Origin: Acestrorhynchus altus
Lineage: Eukaryota; Chordata; Actinopteri; Characiformes; Acestrorhynchidae
DNA length: 64,000 bases
Assembly: GCA_034509495.1 (NCBI GenBank)
Contig: CM067511.1
Location: forward strand, 31,397,474 to 31,461,473
Reading direction: 5' to 3'
Every line of letters starts with the position of its first letter. Position 1 is the stretch's first letter. A program made the translations under genes and the position numbers. Shown piece after piece: positions 24,306 through 37,825 of this stretch. A model generated the notes under the pieces. It saw only the letters and a program-made list of their open reading frames with translations. It searched no databases and was not told the origin of the DNA.

Positions 24306-26734
24306 CTGCAGAGCACAAGCAAGCAGCAGTGAGTGAGCTACACAAACGAACAGTCCGAAATGTGAGAATTTACCCCAAAACACAGCTAGAGAAGAGAAGA
24401 GAACACCGTTAAAAGCTTGGCAGATGAAAGCCAACACTGCTTGTGTCTCTCTCTCGTGCTACGGTTTGAGATTTATAAACCCATAAACATCCAAATGAAG
24501 ACAAAGGGTATAAAAGCAATATAACACAAGATTGGCGTGTTTGTGCTGCTGGCACCATAGGTGCACTTGTGATGGCAATGAACCAAATCGCTTCTGTGCC
24601 AATATATTCCCGACAACGCAACTTCTGACTTTTATTTCTAGCCTGCTGAATTATAGAGCCCATTACACTACAAATTCCATAAAACAACAGCCATCAAACC
24701 CACACAAACTGCAAAGTTAAACCACACTCCTGATACTCCGGACCCCGAAACAGGAGCTTCATGTTCAGCAGAACTTTACTTATGAAGGAAGTAAATTAAC
24801 AGCTACCGTGTTTGTTCTGGGCGTCTCTACTCAACACTTTGAGTTCTGTACACAAAATATTCTCATATTAATAATAAAACACATTTGAAAGTTTGTTTGT
24901 TTGTTTTTAAGAATCCTCTACACCTTTACCCGGAGAAAGAACAGTTTAATTCCCCAATCCAATCCAAAAGATGCCTAATCGAAGCCTAATCTAGCTCAGA
25001 TCCTTTGTTTTTGCCTCTGTGCCCTTGCAGAGCATCCTCTCGCTTCCTCGGAGCGACTTTAACAGGCAGCGTTCGATTTCAGTAGCAGTGAAAAGGGTTT
25101 TCTGTTTATGATCTGCAGGGTTCGTTTATTTACAGTGGAATATGAAACCGTCTGAATGCGTCTGCACTTCTGAAGCTTTGAATTTTCCAAACACGCCTTT
25201 GACCGTGATTCCTCAACCATGTGGGGAAATACAGAACATCTTCATTCTTGAATTTAGGGCTGAGTAGAAATGAAACGAGGGTAAAATGTTGTTATTTACG
25301 TTGGTTATTTATTTTTAAACCAACACCCAAAGTGTATTCAAAACACTGGGCTAATAAACGAAGTATGAGTTTAGTGTGTGTAACGTTTGACAAAATGACA
25401 CAAAAATACAAAAAATAAAATTCTTTAATTTTATATTTTAAAATGATGACGTATGAAAGGGTCTAAGCACAGATGGCCATGTTGTATTATTATTTAGGGT
25501 CGGGTTCCCCCTCGCACCACAACCTGGAAATCCGGCCATGCGGGATGAATTACCACGTACCGCTTCGTACTGTTGGTCCGAGAACAACGTCTACATTACG
25601 TTTCGAAAGAAATAACCACACTCGAAACGGGCTTCCAGCTTCCACTACCACGACTCTGTGTTCAAACCCAACCCCTGATCTGATGTGAACCTGTACTGGG
25701 TAGTTCTGACACCCAGTGATCACAGCGCTTGACTTTTCATGCTACAGTCGTTTTCCAAAATGGATTCGATTCGTTCATTCCCTCAAAATTCGACACACAA
25801 AACCTCACGATGACAAAGTGAGTTTTCCGGATACATTGTAGTTGGGCTGGAACCTTTCAAGATTAGATTCCAGTGCCCAACTCTTAACTCCATCCCACTT
25901 AAAACACACCGATAATGAGTTGATGGTGTTTATTTTATGGCAGATATTTGGATTATTAATAAAACGAGTCATGAAATACGCAAGTCTTTATCAGAGAAAA
26001 ACTAATGTGGTTTGAAGAGAAACGAATCGAAGTTCATGTGGAAAAAAAGAGCAGAAAGTGTGAAGCTCGTAGTTAGAGGTCACTGGCTACGTCTGACAGC
26101 TTGCTATATATGGCATTTAATCGATGAGGAAGTCGGGGGGAAGCACATTGACGCTTGTCACAGAAGACCCAGCACTGAATTCAAACTTCAAGACTGAACC
26201 TGTGGGCATATGTGGTGCATGGTTGCACTTCTCCAAAATTCCACTGACAGCACGCCTCAGTTGGCACATATGTCATTTCTCTGGGGGTAAATCTCAGATC
26301 TGCAGTGGGATGATGCAAAGCCAGTGGATTGACACGCGGTGGTCCAAACCGGGGCCCATTAAATGCTGCAGGACCATGGACAGCTCCCAGTGTAGGCCAA
26401 CAGCACTCATCCAGACCTGCTGCTCAACAGGTCAAAGCGTCCGTCACTGGTTTCGTTAACGTACTCTTACACCAAACACACGTCCTCAGAGAGCACGAAG
26501 GTAATTGCAGGGCTCTGCCCTCAATATCTCAACACGTTAACGTTCAACTCGTCATACTGGGAGTGTACTGGGACCACAACATGTTTCTGTTCCACAAATT
26601 AGTGTTTTTTTACTTCATAAAAGTTATCATTGATTATTTTAAGGTCTGTGATTGAGAAAGTTAGAATTTATTACCCTTTTAAGAACCGTTTATTCTATAT
26701 TTCTATATGAATGTTAATGTTTTTTAAACGTTGT

Positions 26735-26929
26735 GGAAGGACCTGAAGCAAGCAGTTCATGGGAGGAAAGCCACCATCGTAACAGAGCTGAAGCTGGACT
26801 GATCAACAGTTACGGAAACGTTTAGCTGCAGTTGTTGCCTCACAAATATGGAATATTGGATCATTTTCCAATATTTTTGTGCAATATTTTTGTCTTGTTG
26901 GTCTAATTTGGTTCCTTATCTACTTACTT

Positions 26930-26935
<6 letters not shown>
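26735..26935 (+). mobile_element. Tc1 relic, 3' end of family A
   Basis: 'ttgtggaaggacctgaagcaagcagttcat' encodes LWKDLKQAVH. 'ctgatcaacagttacgg' and 'atattggatcattttcc' follow, then the terminal repeat. The terminal repeat is cut by the (CT)n(CA)n tract at 26931. Confidence 0.85.
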
Positions 26936-27001
<66 letters not shown>

Positions 27002-27004
27002 AGG
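26931..27004 (+). repeat. (CT)n(CA)n compound microsatellite
   Basis: CT units pass directly into a long CA run and end with agagagggg. Confidence 0.98.
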
Positions 27005-29779
27005 GGACAGAGAGAGCCTATATAATTATCATATTACCCAGGAGTGAGATTTTATGCAAATTGTTGAAATAAAAGAATTTTCTTTAATCAGTTTTACAAG
27101 AAAAAATCCTCATTAAGTCAAAACACTCCTCGACTCATAAATGAGTCACAATGCTATTTTCTTCTCTCCGTCTTTGTCACCTGAACAAAAACACGGCATG
27201 AGCTAAAACTGCCAGTGTTTGGAGAATGTTGTGAATGCTGTGGCTTCTGAAACCCCCGGAAAACCGTGCAGTGGAGCAGAGAGGTATCGTAAGAGGATCA
27301 GTTGGGAATTCAAATCAAACTCCTCCTCGCTCCCTTTCTCACCCACGCAGGCAGCGGCACTCACAGGTGGTACACAGCAGCCGATGCTGGTGGTGGATCC
27401 CAAACCAATTAGAGGTTAATTTAAAACGGGAATTTGAGGTTGATGTGGGAAAATTGGGCAGAGAGACAGAAAGGAACAGGTACCTGCTAGACCAACAAAA
27501 TCACACGGCAAACTCTGCACGTTCCCAGACGGACACCAGGACCAGGATTGAGAGCCACTGGTTACGGCAGCCTTTCCACTGCAGGGTCAAATGGTTCCTG
27601 AGACCATACGGTTCTGCGTCGGTACTTTACAGAGCTATATCATATGCATCACTAAACAGGGGTTGCACTCTGATATACGGTGATTTACTGAAATTCTGTA
27701 AGCAAACGAATTTATAATCAAATTTTAAGAAAAATAAAAGCATAAACACCACCATCAGATACATAAAATCTGTCAAAACAGTTCTGCAATAACATCACAA
27801 TTTATAAAAATGATCAGGAACCCGTTAAGGGCGCAAATATTTGGCTCCACCTCAACTCTAACCCTTAGCAATAGAGCAATAACGTGGACCAGCTGAAGGT
27901 CCCTGAGAAACACAGCTTTACCCTTTTGGGACCTGGACCAAAATTACACCTGGTCTTCTCAGCTTCATTACTCAGGACATTCACACACCAGCACAACACA
28001 CAACACACGGTTAGAATAAACATTTTGTGGAACGACTACAGAAATAATAACTTCTTATAAGCTGCTGTTAGTAAAAATCCAATTTATTTAAACTGTTTGT
28101 CCAGTTCTGATACATCAGGAACCCAGAAAGAACGAGGCTCGAGGTGCTCTGTGGGACTCTTTGGGTTTTAGAACCAAAATGGGCTGGTCTTTCTTTGTCA
28201 GACGTCTTTGCCTACAGAGAAGGACAGGCTTTTATACTCTTAGCTTTTAGTCTTTTGACTCCGGACGGGAGATGTGTTCTTAAAACAGAGTGCATCAGTT
28301 GATCTTCTGAAGTTCCTTTAACAGAACCAAAAATAAACAGTTATTCAGAGCGACGGCACTGACAAAGTGCTTCCAGGGCAAACCTTTTCCGTGGACAATT
28401 CCTCAAAAACAAAGAACCATTTATGTAAATAGATGTTTGAGGATGAATAATGTTTGGTGTTTGCAGGAAACCAACATTTAATAACTCCAAATAGGTGGGC
28501 GATATAATATGATAATATTAGGAGTCCTGCTTATATATTTTTCACCCTGTTTGAGCCCTGATTTATGAAATCCTGTGCACCAAAGTCTCATTTCCGTAGG
28601 TTTAACGCTCATTCCACTCTTCTAATTCGCTAAATTTAAAAAATGAATAAAGCACCAGAAGCACATTTCTAAAAACCTTTCTGATTAACATCATTCTTGA
28701 CTCTTAGTAACAACAGGGTTTCTTCAGTTGTCAAAGTCTTATTTAATGTTTTTAAATGTGCTTTTAATGCCATTTTTAACATTTAATGCCAGAAAAATCA
28801 GGCAGGAACCGTGGATGTCTCCGTAAAGAACCTTTTAACTGATGATCCTTTGCTCATTTTTGTATATAAAATGTGAACGTTTGAATTAACTTATAATTTT
28901 ATTCTATTCATTTTTACATAATGCACTGTCCTGTACTCCCCCTCCTCCACCCCAACTGTATGCAGATGCAAAGAACCATTTCAGAACAGTTCTTGCGAAG
29001 CTTGCACATCACTGAACCGCCAATGAATTTTGTGAATGAATTTTCAAATTTAAGGGAACAGATGAAAGAGTGCAGTAAAAGTGGAACATCCCTCTTCAAA
29101 CAGCACCTGACCTAATATTCCAAAAATGTAGGACTGATCACAGGCTTCCTAAAACCTCTAAACCACCCTCTCTGGAAATCAGCGGCTGCTTTGTGGCTTT
29201 TCAAATTCGTAGGGGGTTCTCGCACTTGTCCCGAATACATGAGTTCGCCTCCAGTGTGGATTCCGGGCTCGTCTGAGGCAGGAGCTCATCATCCCTGGTT
29301 TGCTTTCATACTGAACAATTCCATCTGAACCATGGACTGATTGCACAATTTCAAATATCACTTTCCTGCATGGTTTCTGCAAAACGGTCGGGCCAGACAC
29401 TGGTTCTCTGGACCGCTCTCAGAGAAGGCACCATGTCTAACATCCATAAAGATCCCAGAGCAGTCTTTGAAATGTCTGAAATGAAAGTCCACCTCCTCTT
29501 TACTGTCTTACAGACGTTTGCCAATTAGTTCACCTGTTCTGGCTTCCAAGATTTCCCATCACACCTCACCTCCCTCCGTCCTAGATACGTCCCTCCGGCA
29601 GACATATTAAATCCATTCATTCCAAAACCAGAAGGCATCTGAACAGTTTATTCCCCAGTGCCATATCTCTGCTTAATCAGCCTCGTTTCCCCCGCAGCCC
29701 CCTCACGCTCTCATTTAACCTTCAGCAATTCACTGATCTCATCGCTCCTCGTGCAATTGGGCAGGAATGACAGATGTTT

Positions 29780-30425
29780 ACATGCTTACACACATACACT
29801 GCCCACTACGATCCACCCATTCACACAATTATCTAAATCAGCCAATCGTGTGGCAGCAGAGCAGTGCATGAAATCATACAGGCATGGACCAGCAGCTTCA
29901 GATAATGCTCCCATCATCAGAACGTGGAGAACGAATGAGGTCTGTGATCTGATGGATGTCTGTGAGTGCTGGTGTCTGATGGATCATCTGGGACGTTCAT
30001 CACAGCAGTCTCCAGATTCTATTTCTCTTAGTTCTGCAGATGGAAACGACACAGTTGTTGAGGAGAACGCTCAGACTGCTTGGATTGGACAGAAAGGCTA
30101 TAGTAACTCAGCCACAGCCGGTCCTTAAGGTGGATGGACGACAACAGCAGAAGACCGTGCTGAGGTTCCACTTCTGTCAGCCAAGAACAGAAAGCTGAGG
30201 CTGCAGCAGGAACGATCTGGACAGTTGGAAATGTAGCCTGATTTGATGAATCTCCATTTCTGCTGAGGAACACAGATGGCAGGGTTGAATTTGGCCCTAC
30301 AACTGAAGCCATCTGGAGATACTGCAGGAGATACAGTGTCATGAATGAGACTGGACACCCCTGGTGAACAGTTAAGCAAGTTGAAGTTGAAATGATATCC
30401 AAAAGGCATGAACGGCACAGATGAC
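29780..30425 (+). mobile_element. Tc1/mariner-type transposon relic
   Basis: Blocks recalled from a common fish Tc1-like element appear in order. They are 'gtggcagcagagcagtgcatgaaatcat' and 'ctgcagatggaaacgac', then 'aggtggatggacgacaacagcagaagacc'. 'gatgaatctccatttctgctgagg' follows (DES.FLLR, with cacagatggcaggg for TDGR). Internal stretches are missing and the frames are disrupted. The ORF at 29658-30128 is not a gene. Confidence 0.78.
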
Positions 30426-30429
30426 ACAT

Positions 30430-30700
30430 ATTTTACTTCTCACATATTTACCTTCTAGCTCTGTGAGATTCCTGAGGCGTCTTGCATGTCCTGCTCTACT
30501 GAGATCTATCCACAGATTTCAGTGATGCTCAGATCAGTGGACTGTGAGGACCACAGTAAAACCTTCACCTGCGCCTTTTACGGTAGTCGACCTTTGAGGT
30601 GTGTTTAGGATCAATATCCATTTGTAGAAGCCATCTTCTTTTCAGCTGCAGCTTTTTGACAGATTGCATTCTGGTGTTCTTCTCCTACACTTCTCCCCCA
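30430..30700 (-). mobile_element. Tc1 transposon relic, minus strand
   Basis: The minus strand reads MDIDPKHTSKVDYRK (30575-30625), the Tc1 DNDPKHTS catalytic region. Then come WSSQSTDLSITEICG and IS.EQDMQDASGI, corresponding to WPSQSPDLNPIENLW and what follows it. It adjoins the plus-strand relic ending at 30425. Confidence 0.8.
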
Positions 30701-30849
30701 ACCATTTTCCTTTTTAGTGTGCTAGGAAGCTGCTTAGAAGAACCCATTACTGCTGTGATTTAGAACCAGGTTAGAGTCGAAATCACTTGGCCTTCCCTAA
30801 CAATGATTATGAACAAGCCATAAACCGAACAGGATCATTAAGAAATTCA

Positions 30850-31075
30850 AGATCGTGTGATCCAACAAACAATGTATTGACCACCCCAGAGTCCAGATCT
30901 CAACATCCCTGAATGTGAATGAGAATCAGAAATTGCTGCAACTTGAACGTCTGCAGATTTGAAGGACAGTCTGAACAGAATGGAAGCTGTAGTAAAGGTA
31001 AAGGTCACTAAACACCAAAACCCTGCTGGATTAAGATGCTGAAGATGTTCTGTAGGCAGTACTTGCTGCATTAGC
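30850..31075 (+). mobile_element. Tc1-like fragment
   Basis: 'cagagtccagatctcaacatccctgaa' resembles the QSPDLNP-E segment. The rest is too decayed for certainty. Confidence 0.4.
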
Positions 31076-31904
31076 TCATCATCTTCACTTCGGAGTGCAC
31101 TGTTTTAATTACAAGAGTCATACCACAGCTAATATCCATACACCGAGGGAATGACTGGCTCACTTCGTTACACAGGCCACTGATGATCTGAGTCTGAGTC
31201 TGGTGGCGAAGCTGGGGCTCCTGTTGGTGAAGCTCAACAAACCTGATGCAACGTGTTCTGGTGCTGAGAAAAGGAGGATGTTCCCACAAACAGCTCGATT
31301 TCCTTTTCCTGTTCACTCTCCAAAGGTTACGCATCCTAATTAACACACGCCGTTAACACACGCCGAACCACTGACTGTAATTAAAGCCGCGATTAGACTC
31401 ATTACTGTGTGTTATCAAATCAACGATCATGTAGAACTACCTGCCAAAAGGTCTCACTCACTCACTCACTCAGACACAACAGCAGGATGAAAAGTAAACC
31501 CCCATCATGCATGTGCTGTCTGGGCTCTACAGAGCGGTCTGACTTTGTATGGGTTCTGGACAAGCTAGACACGACTCGGCCCTTTAAACACGTGGTCGTT
31601 TTATTTCAGGCCAGTAAAAGTGTGCAGTTGCATCATTATTTCATTATTAAGCAAACCAACAAAAGGTCCAGGGCTGTTTCACAATCTGCTACGTGATAAT
31701 CCGGAGTCAGATCTCGCAGAAAGAAAATCAATCACACAAAGCCAAAGCTCACGGTTCTGATCAGGTCACAGTTCCTGAGTCAGCAAATAAGAAACAGGCT
31801 TTGTGGATCTCAGGGGGCCAATGAGAGATCGGTATTTTAGGTCCAGCAATTCAAAATCTAACCCAGGATTTTGTTCTGACTGCCTGGACTGCTTGGCCAG
31901 TAGA

Positions 31905-32285
31905 TGATCCCTGCTCTAGCTGATGTTCACTACATGTTCCCTGCTCTAGCTGATGTTGATCTTACCTACTCTAACTGATGTTCACTAGATGTTCCCTGCT
32001 CTAGCTGATGTTGATCTTACCTACTCTAGCTGATGTTTACTAGATGTTCCCTGCTCTAGATGATGTTGATCTTACCTACTCTAGCTGATGTTTACTAGAT
32101 GTTCCCTGCTCTAGATGATGTTGATCTTACCTACTCTAACTGATGTTAACTAGATGTTCCCTGCTCTAGATGATGTTGATCTTACCTACTCTAACTGATG
32201 TTAACTAGATGATCCCTGCTCTAGATGATGTAGATCTTACCTACTCTAACTGATGTTAACTAGATGTTCACTGCTCCAGCTGACA
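31905..32285 (+). repeat. 55-bp tandem repeat array, about 7 units
   Basis: The marker 'gttccctgctctag' recurs at 31936, 31991, 32046, 32101 and 32156, with variants at 32211 and 32266. Every step is exactly 55 bp. Each unit contains two related halves built around 'ctagctgatgtt' and 'ctagatgttc'. Decayed units continue to about 32520. Confidence 0.95.
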
Positions 32286-33712
32286 TGTAGCTCACGTTAC
32301 CCGGCTCTTGGATGTTGATTTTTGCTAATGTTAGGATTTTAACTGAAGTTCACTAGATGTTACCTACACTAACTGATGTTATCTAGATCTTTATGGCTGT
32401 AGCTCATATTAGTTACATGTTGACTTCTGCTAATGTTGGACTTTAACCACTCTAGATGATTGTAGCTAGACGTGAGCTACTCCAGCTGATGTTAGATGTT
32501 AAAAACGTCAGATTTTAACTGAATGCAAATTGTTCATCCATCTGCTATTAATTGGCTGAAGTGTTAACTTTGACTTTCCTCTCAATTGTCAAATATCAGA
32601 AGATATTTTTAATATTACTGCTCAAGAACATCTGCAGAAAATGGGACTGAGTAGGTGTTTATGAATAACAAGCCTCTCAAAAAGCACAGAGCGTTACAAA
32701 CCAGCTGTTCTCAACCTGGAGGCACATGATGGCTGCTTATTAACGTTTTCTTATTTTTATTCTTATCCGAGACTGACTTTTCCCTAAAATCCTCCAGTCA
32801 GTGATAAAACAGGTGGTTGCGGCATTTATCCAAACTAGACGAGAGCTCATACGTTTCTAAAGTAACGTGACTGGCATTTCGTTTGATTGAATACTGCACA
32901 ATTATTAGCCTAAACTCGGAATCAGAACTACTTTATTAAGCCAGGAGGGAAACTGCAAATCCTTACAGCTGAACGCATCAATATAAGATACCCAAATAGA
33001 ACGGATCGATAAATATAAAAAATAATAAAAATAAAAACAAGAGTAATGAATAGAATCAGCAGCATAAACTGCACTGCATTTGGGCGCAACGGCTTGTGAA
33101 ATGTGTTCCGTTTGAATCCGACTGTACAAAAAAAAAGAACATATTTCTGAGTTAACAGCAAGGTCTTATTGACAGACGAGTTGATGCTTATTCTATACCA
33201 GAAGAAAGTGTGATGTGCAGACGGGTCTTTTCAGAGCGATTCAAAGCTGGACAGAAGACTGAAAAATGAATGGTGCTTCTGGAAGCAGAACAATGATGCA
33301 AAAGCAGACTGTGAAAAACTAATGAGCTTATCAAGGCCAAACAGTGCAAAAGTTCTTGACTCTCCAAGTCTGTTACCTAACCTGAACTCCAGTTAGAACA
33401 CCTAGAACACCTGTAGGCAAAAAAGAACCGGAAAATGCCCATTAACAGGTTACGTCCAAATTATTAGTGACTGTAATCTATTTTGCAGTGAACTGTAAAT
33501 TCTAGAGAGGAACTGATGCACTCATTCAATCCTGGGGTGGCTTATACAGTACGTCTCGCTGACTAATCACATGAAATAACTGGGCAAATACAGGGTTATG
33601 ATGGCGCATAACCCAGTTCTAGAGCCTGCTTTGTCTCCTGGCAATTTCCAGAACATCTGCTATTGCGCCGGTGCCTCGGGATGGCTGAAAACCAGGTGTT
33701 CTACAGAAAAAA

Positions 33713-33727
33713 AGACAGGGGGGGGGG
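33713..33727 (+). repeat. G-run
   Basis: A run of 9 G follows 'aaaaaaagacag'. It is a simple repeat with no further support. Confidence 0.6.
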
Positions 33728-36136
33728 CTGTTCTCCAGGAAGCATAAGTAAAATCCATCAAGTGGTGCTGAGAACAGCACTGCGCGCTCCTCATCCCAGC
33801 AATCCGTCTTTCTACCTACGCTGCGCAGTGGCTTTCTGCTCTGACAATTCCGCAACACTCCTTTTCCTAAGCTCCCCTTTCTGTGTTTTTACTTACTCCA
33901 CGAGTTTACATCTCAAACAGGAGGCATCCGCCACCGCCCTGCCGCTGAGAGCAGGAGAGCTCTCCCACCTGCCTCTAAAAGTCCCTCTCCGTGCTGATAG
34001 CAAGACCTAAATGCTGAGTAAAAAGAAACGGTTAAAAGGACATAAGCGATGGTCCTGGATATCACAGCAAAACATCTCCGCCCTCAACGCATTGAGGACG
34101 AAATCGCTGGCTTTCTATCTCCTACACACACCTCCTGTTATCCGCTGTGAGGGGAAAAAAACGGCTGCGGCGGCGGCTCTGACGGGGGCTTTTAGAGGAC
34201 GAGAAAAAAGGGGACCTGTAATCTCATCCCTGCTATTACACCGAGCCACGCTCAGCAGAGCACTCCACACAACGTTCCGCACGGATCCGTAGCAGGAGCC
34301 ATCACCTAACCCACAGCACACCCATCAAAGCAGAGAGAGTGAGCTCACAGCAAGGGTAGGAACGGGAGAGTGACAGGGGTTCCAAAGTGTGCCATTTTAA
34401 AGGTACGGACCACCACGGGCGGAGTACCGATTCACATCAAATCAACTGCTGAAGTGCTGCCCAATTACGACTGAAGTGTAACAGGGGTCTTAAGTGTGGT
34501 CATACTTTCAAAACTCTCTGTGAAATACACAGCTGACCATTAAAACAGTACCTGAAGCAAAGACCTGGCCATTAGTGCGGAATACACTTTTGCTGTTGTA
34601 GCCTTCAGCCTCGGACAGGAAAGCTTTAACATGGGGCTGCATGTTCCGACTGCATGTTCCCGCATCCGTAAAGATTCCGGACTATTTTACTTCCTGTAAA
34701 ACAGAGCCGATTCACTGTCATCGGTCAGTACAAGTACAATCAAATGCAGTGATGAGTGAATGGATAATAACAGCAGAGTCTGGTGAGACCAGTCTGAGCA
34801 GGAGTTTCAGAGGTGGGGGGTTATGAGAAGAAGCTGCCCGGATTCTCCTGTATCTCCTCCCAGATGGGAGGAGGTTAAACAGTGTGTGGTTGAGCTGAGA
34901 GGAGTCCCTGAAAAGGACTTTCACTCCCCTTTACGGCTGCGCAATGTGACGTGATGACAAAACCTGATTTGATTTCATATGTTCTAAAAGACCATGGTAG
35001 GTACTGGTGCTGATATCGGTTCAAATGTCAGTGGACGATGGATGCCACGTCTTTAGAAACGTGAGGACCGATTTGCTTTTCCCTGATATGACCTCGAAAG
35101 GCTTTTTCCGTGAATGGCAGATGAACAAACTGCAACAAGTTGCCTCGACATCCAAAGCCTGGGGACTTGCTGCTAGCAATGTAAGCCTGCAATCTCCCTT
35201 CCAGTCTTCGTTATGAGCAGCGCTGCTCGACACCTGCTGACAAAAGGATCCGTCTTCATCTTCACATCAAACGGGAACAATCCTCTGGCTGCGAAGCCGG
35301 AGGGTGGAGCCTGGAGCCTGGGGGAGCGTATCCTTCAGGCTCTGGCTCCAGAAAGGCACTCCCTGTCAAGTAATTGGCTGGTTAGCGTCTGTCGCCGTCT
35401 GCACCGATCCGCCTTGAGCTGAGCCAGAGAGGCTGGCTTTTCAGAGTCCCAACAGGGGAGGGGGGTGATGGAGAGGGGAAGAAATGCATTTCTTTGATGC
35501 TTGCTAAATTTATCAAAGCAAAGCTCCCAAAGTAAATTGGAGGGCAAAATGGCCATGAGTCACAAACAAAGCACACCTCTCGCTTCTGCTGTTCTGAGAA
35601 CACCTGTTGTTGAGATACTGGTACCATGAGAAATCGTGTCAGGGACCAATTTCTGGTGCCCCTCAGCAGACTCTGGGCGGTGTGTCGGGTAGTGTTGTCC
35701 CTAATTATGCGTAAAAAAAGAAAAGCCTTGAAGCCAGAAAGCCTCAGGAGTGACAAGACGCCTGTTCCCCCACCCCCAGCGCCCGCTGAAAACACATCAA
35801 ATCCGGCCTCTTTGCTTCATTAGAGCACAGACCCTGCTAGTGGGCTCCATAAGCAGACACAAAACCAGTCGGAAGACGGGTGTGTTTGTCATTAAACGAC
35901 TGCGCACAGGACCCCCGCTTTAACGATTTTAATACCCCCAGACAGGGCAGCTTAAGGCCTCATAGAGCCGGGGCAAAACTACACAGTGGGCTTTGACAGG
36001 ATATCTGATGTGGCAATAGCTGTGAGGCAGGCAGCTGTCGCGTTTGAAAGGGCTCACAATAAAAGTCCGCTCCAATCTAATCCTCTACTTTGCCCCATCT
36101 TTGCTATTGATAACTCATTTTGCACAATCAAATCTT

Positions 36137-36138
<2 letters not shown>

Positions 36139-36196
<58 letters not shown>

Positions 36197-36260
36197 GAGG
36201 CAGAGAGAGAGAGAGAGAGACAGAGACAGGGGAGAGACAGAGAGGAGAGAGAGAGAGATA
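36139..36260 (+). repeat. (GA)n and purine-rich tract
   Basis: A long GA run is followed by imperfect GA/CAGA units. Glu/Arg-rich open frames across it are artefacts. Confidence 0.96.
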
Positions 36261-37465
36261 TGGATATCTTCTTTGTACAAGGCCCAGACGGAGATGAGAT
36301 CTGTCAGTCTGTGAGTGACGCTGGCCGCTCTCTGACAGGGATGGATAGCTTCTCAGTGACCTCAGCCCTCCGCGGGAAACATGCCATTAATCAAAACTGT
36401 GAACTTGTGGGTTGATGCAGATATCTGATATTTACTCAATACTCAGATCTGATCCGTATCAGCTCATACGCAGTACTAAAGTATTCAGATTGGATTGGTA
36501 TCAACTCAAACTCAGAAATACAATACTTCAATTGAGCTAGTTATCAGCTCATGTTGAGTATTATAGTAGTGAGATCAGTATCACTGTATCACTATGATAA
36601 AAAAGGCTGGAGTTCAGTGTCTGTACGTTTGCATCTGTAGGGTTTGTGTTATTGATCCCGTGCGTTCTGAGGGCCTTTATGAGCGAGAACACAGATATTT
36701 CTGAAATGTGATTTCAGTCGGGCCCTTTCTGAAAAGCTTACAGCAGAGAGACACACTGTAGTTACACCGTTTACCCTCGAAAGCGGTGTGTTAATCGCTG
36801 TAAAAATGGTTTTTTTTGTTCCTCCAAACGAAAATCTGAAAACGTGGTCAATTTGAGGACGTGGTTGTAAAAGGCACGGACTGGTACTTAACGTTAACGC
36901 GTGTGAATGCATGTGTGTAGTTTGTGGTTTCAAGGGAGTGTAAAAGCGAGAGAGTGAGAGAGGAAATAAGGAGTGAATGTGATGGAAAACTGAACAACCC
37001 TCTCGGAGAAATCCTCAACCAAACCCAGCGTCCATGCTGGCTCTGGAGAATTTCACACATTTGCAACTGAAATACATTCGAGCTTAAATTACACACGACA
37101 CAAGAGGCTGAATATTAAAAACCAGAAGAAAAAAAAAGATAAAGAACAGGCTTCAGCGCAGAGCATAATCCGTCAAGGCTCTCGGTGACTGAATTAATGC
37201 TGCTTTACAGCCTGGAAATCCACGCAGACCTCCGCCAATCAAAGGGCTGCCCCGGTGTAAAACTGCCCGTACACACGTCCGACAGCTCCGTATAAATCAG
37301 CAGCACGAGCGCTTCTCCTCTCGCGCTCCTAAAAGGCCGTGTTTAGGAGGCTGAGCACTTGTTAATCGGCGTAACTCTTCTCCTCATTAATTACTGTCAG
37401 AGCAGAGCAGATTAGCAACAGAACTAATCACCTCTAAACAGAGCATCTGCCTCTCAGATCCTAAC

Positions 37466-37468
<3 letters not shown>

Positions 37469-37516
<48 letters not shown>
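37469..37516 (+). repeat. (CA)n microsatellite
   Basis: A clean CA run of about 24 units. Confidence 0.98.
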
Positions 37517-37517
<1 letters not shown>

Positions 37518-37559
37518 CCTGTAACATCCCTAATAACACTCAGCATCACCACTCACTTA

Positions 37560-37763
37560 TAAAAAGAGGGGGACAGAGAAGGAAGAAGTGAGGAAGAGAG
37601 TGAGGTTAAAGGAAATGAGAGAGGGAGAAAAGAAAGGGAAATGAGGAGAGAAACAAAGGTGTGGAGGACAAAATGAAGGAGTTGCAGAAATGGGGAGAAG
37701 GACAAAAGAAAGCAGAAGGATAGAGAGAGAGAGTGAGAGGGAGAGACAGACACAGACGGAGCA

Positions 37764-37825
<62 letters not shown>

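Noticed and set aside
27235..27717. 160-codon plus-strand open frame
   Set aside because: No motif recognised, and part of it overlaps a short repeat shared with 21490-21545.
31905..32285. CRISPR-like array of regular repeats
   Set aside because: Units are directly tandem without unique spacers, and the host is a vertebrate.
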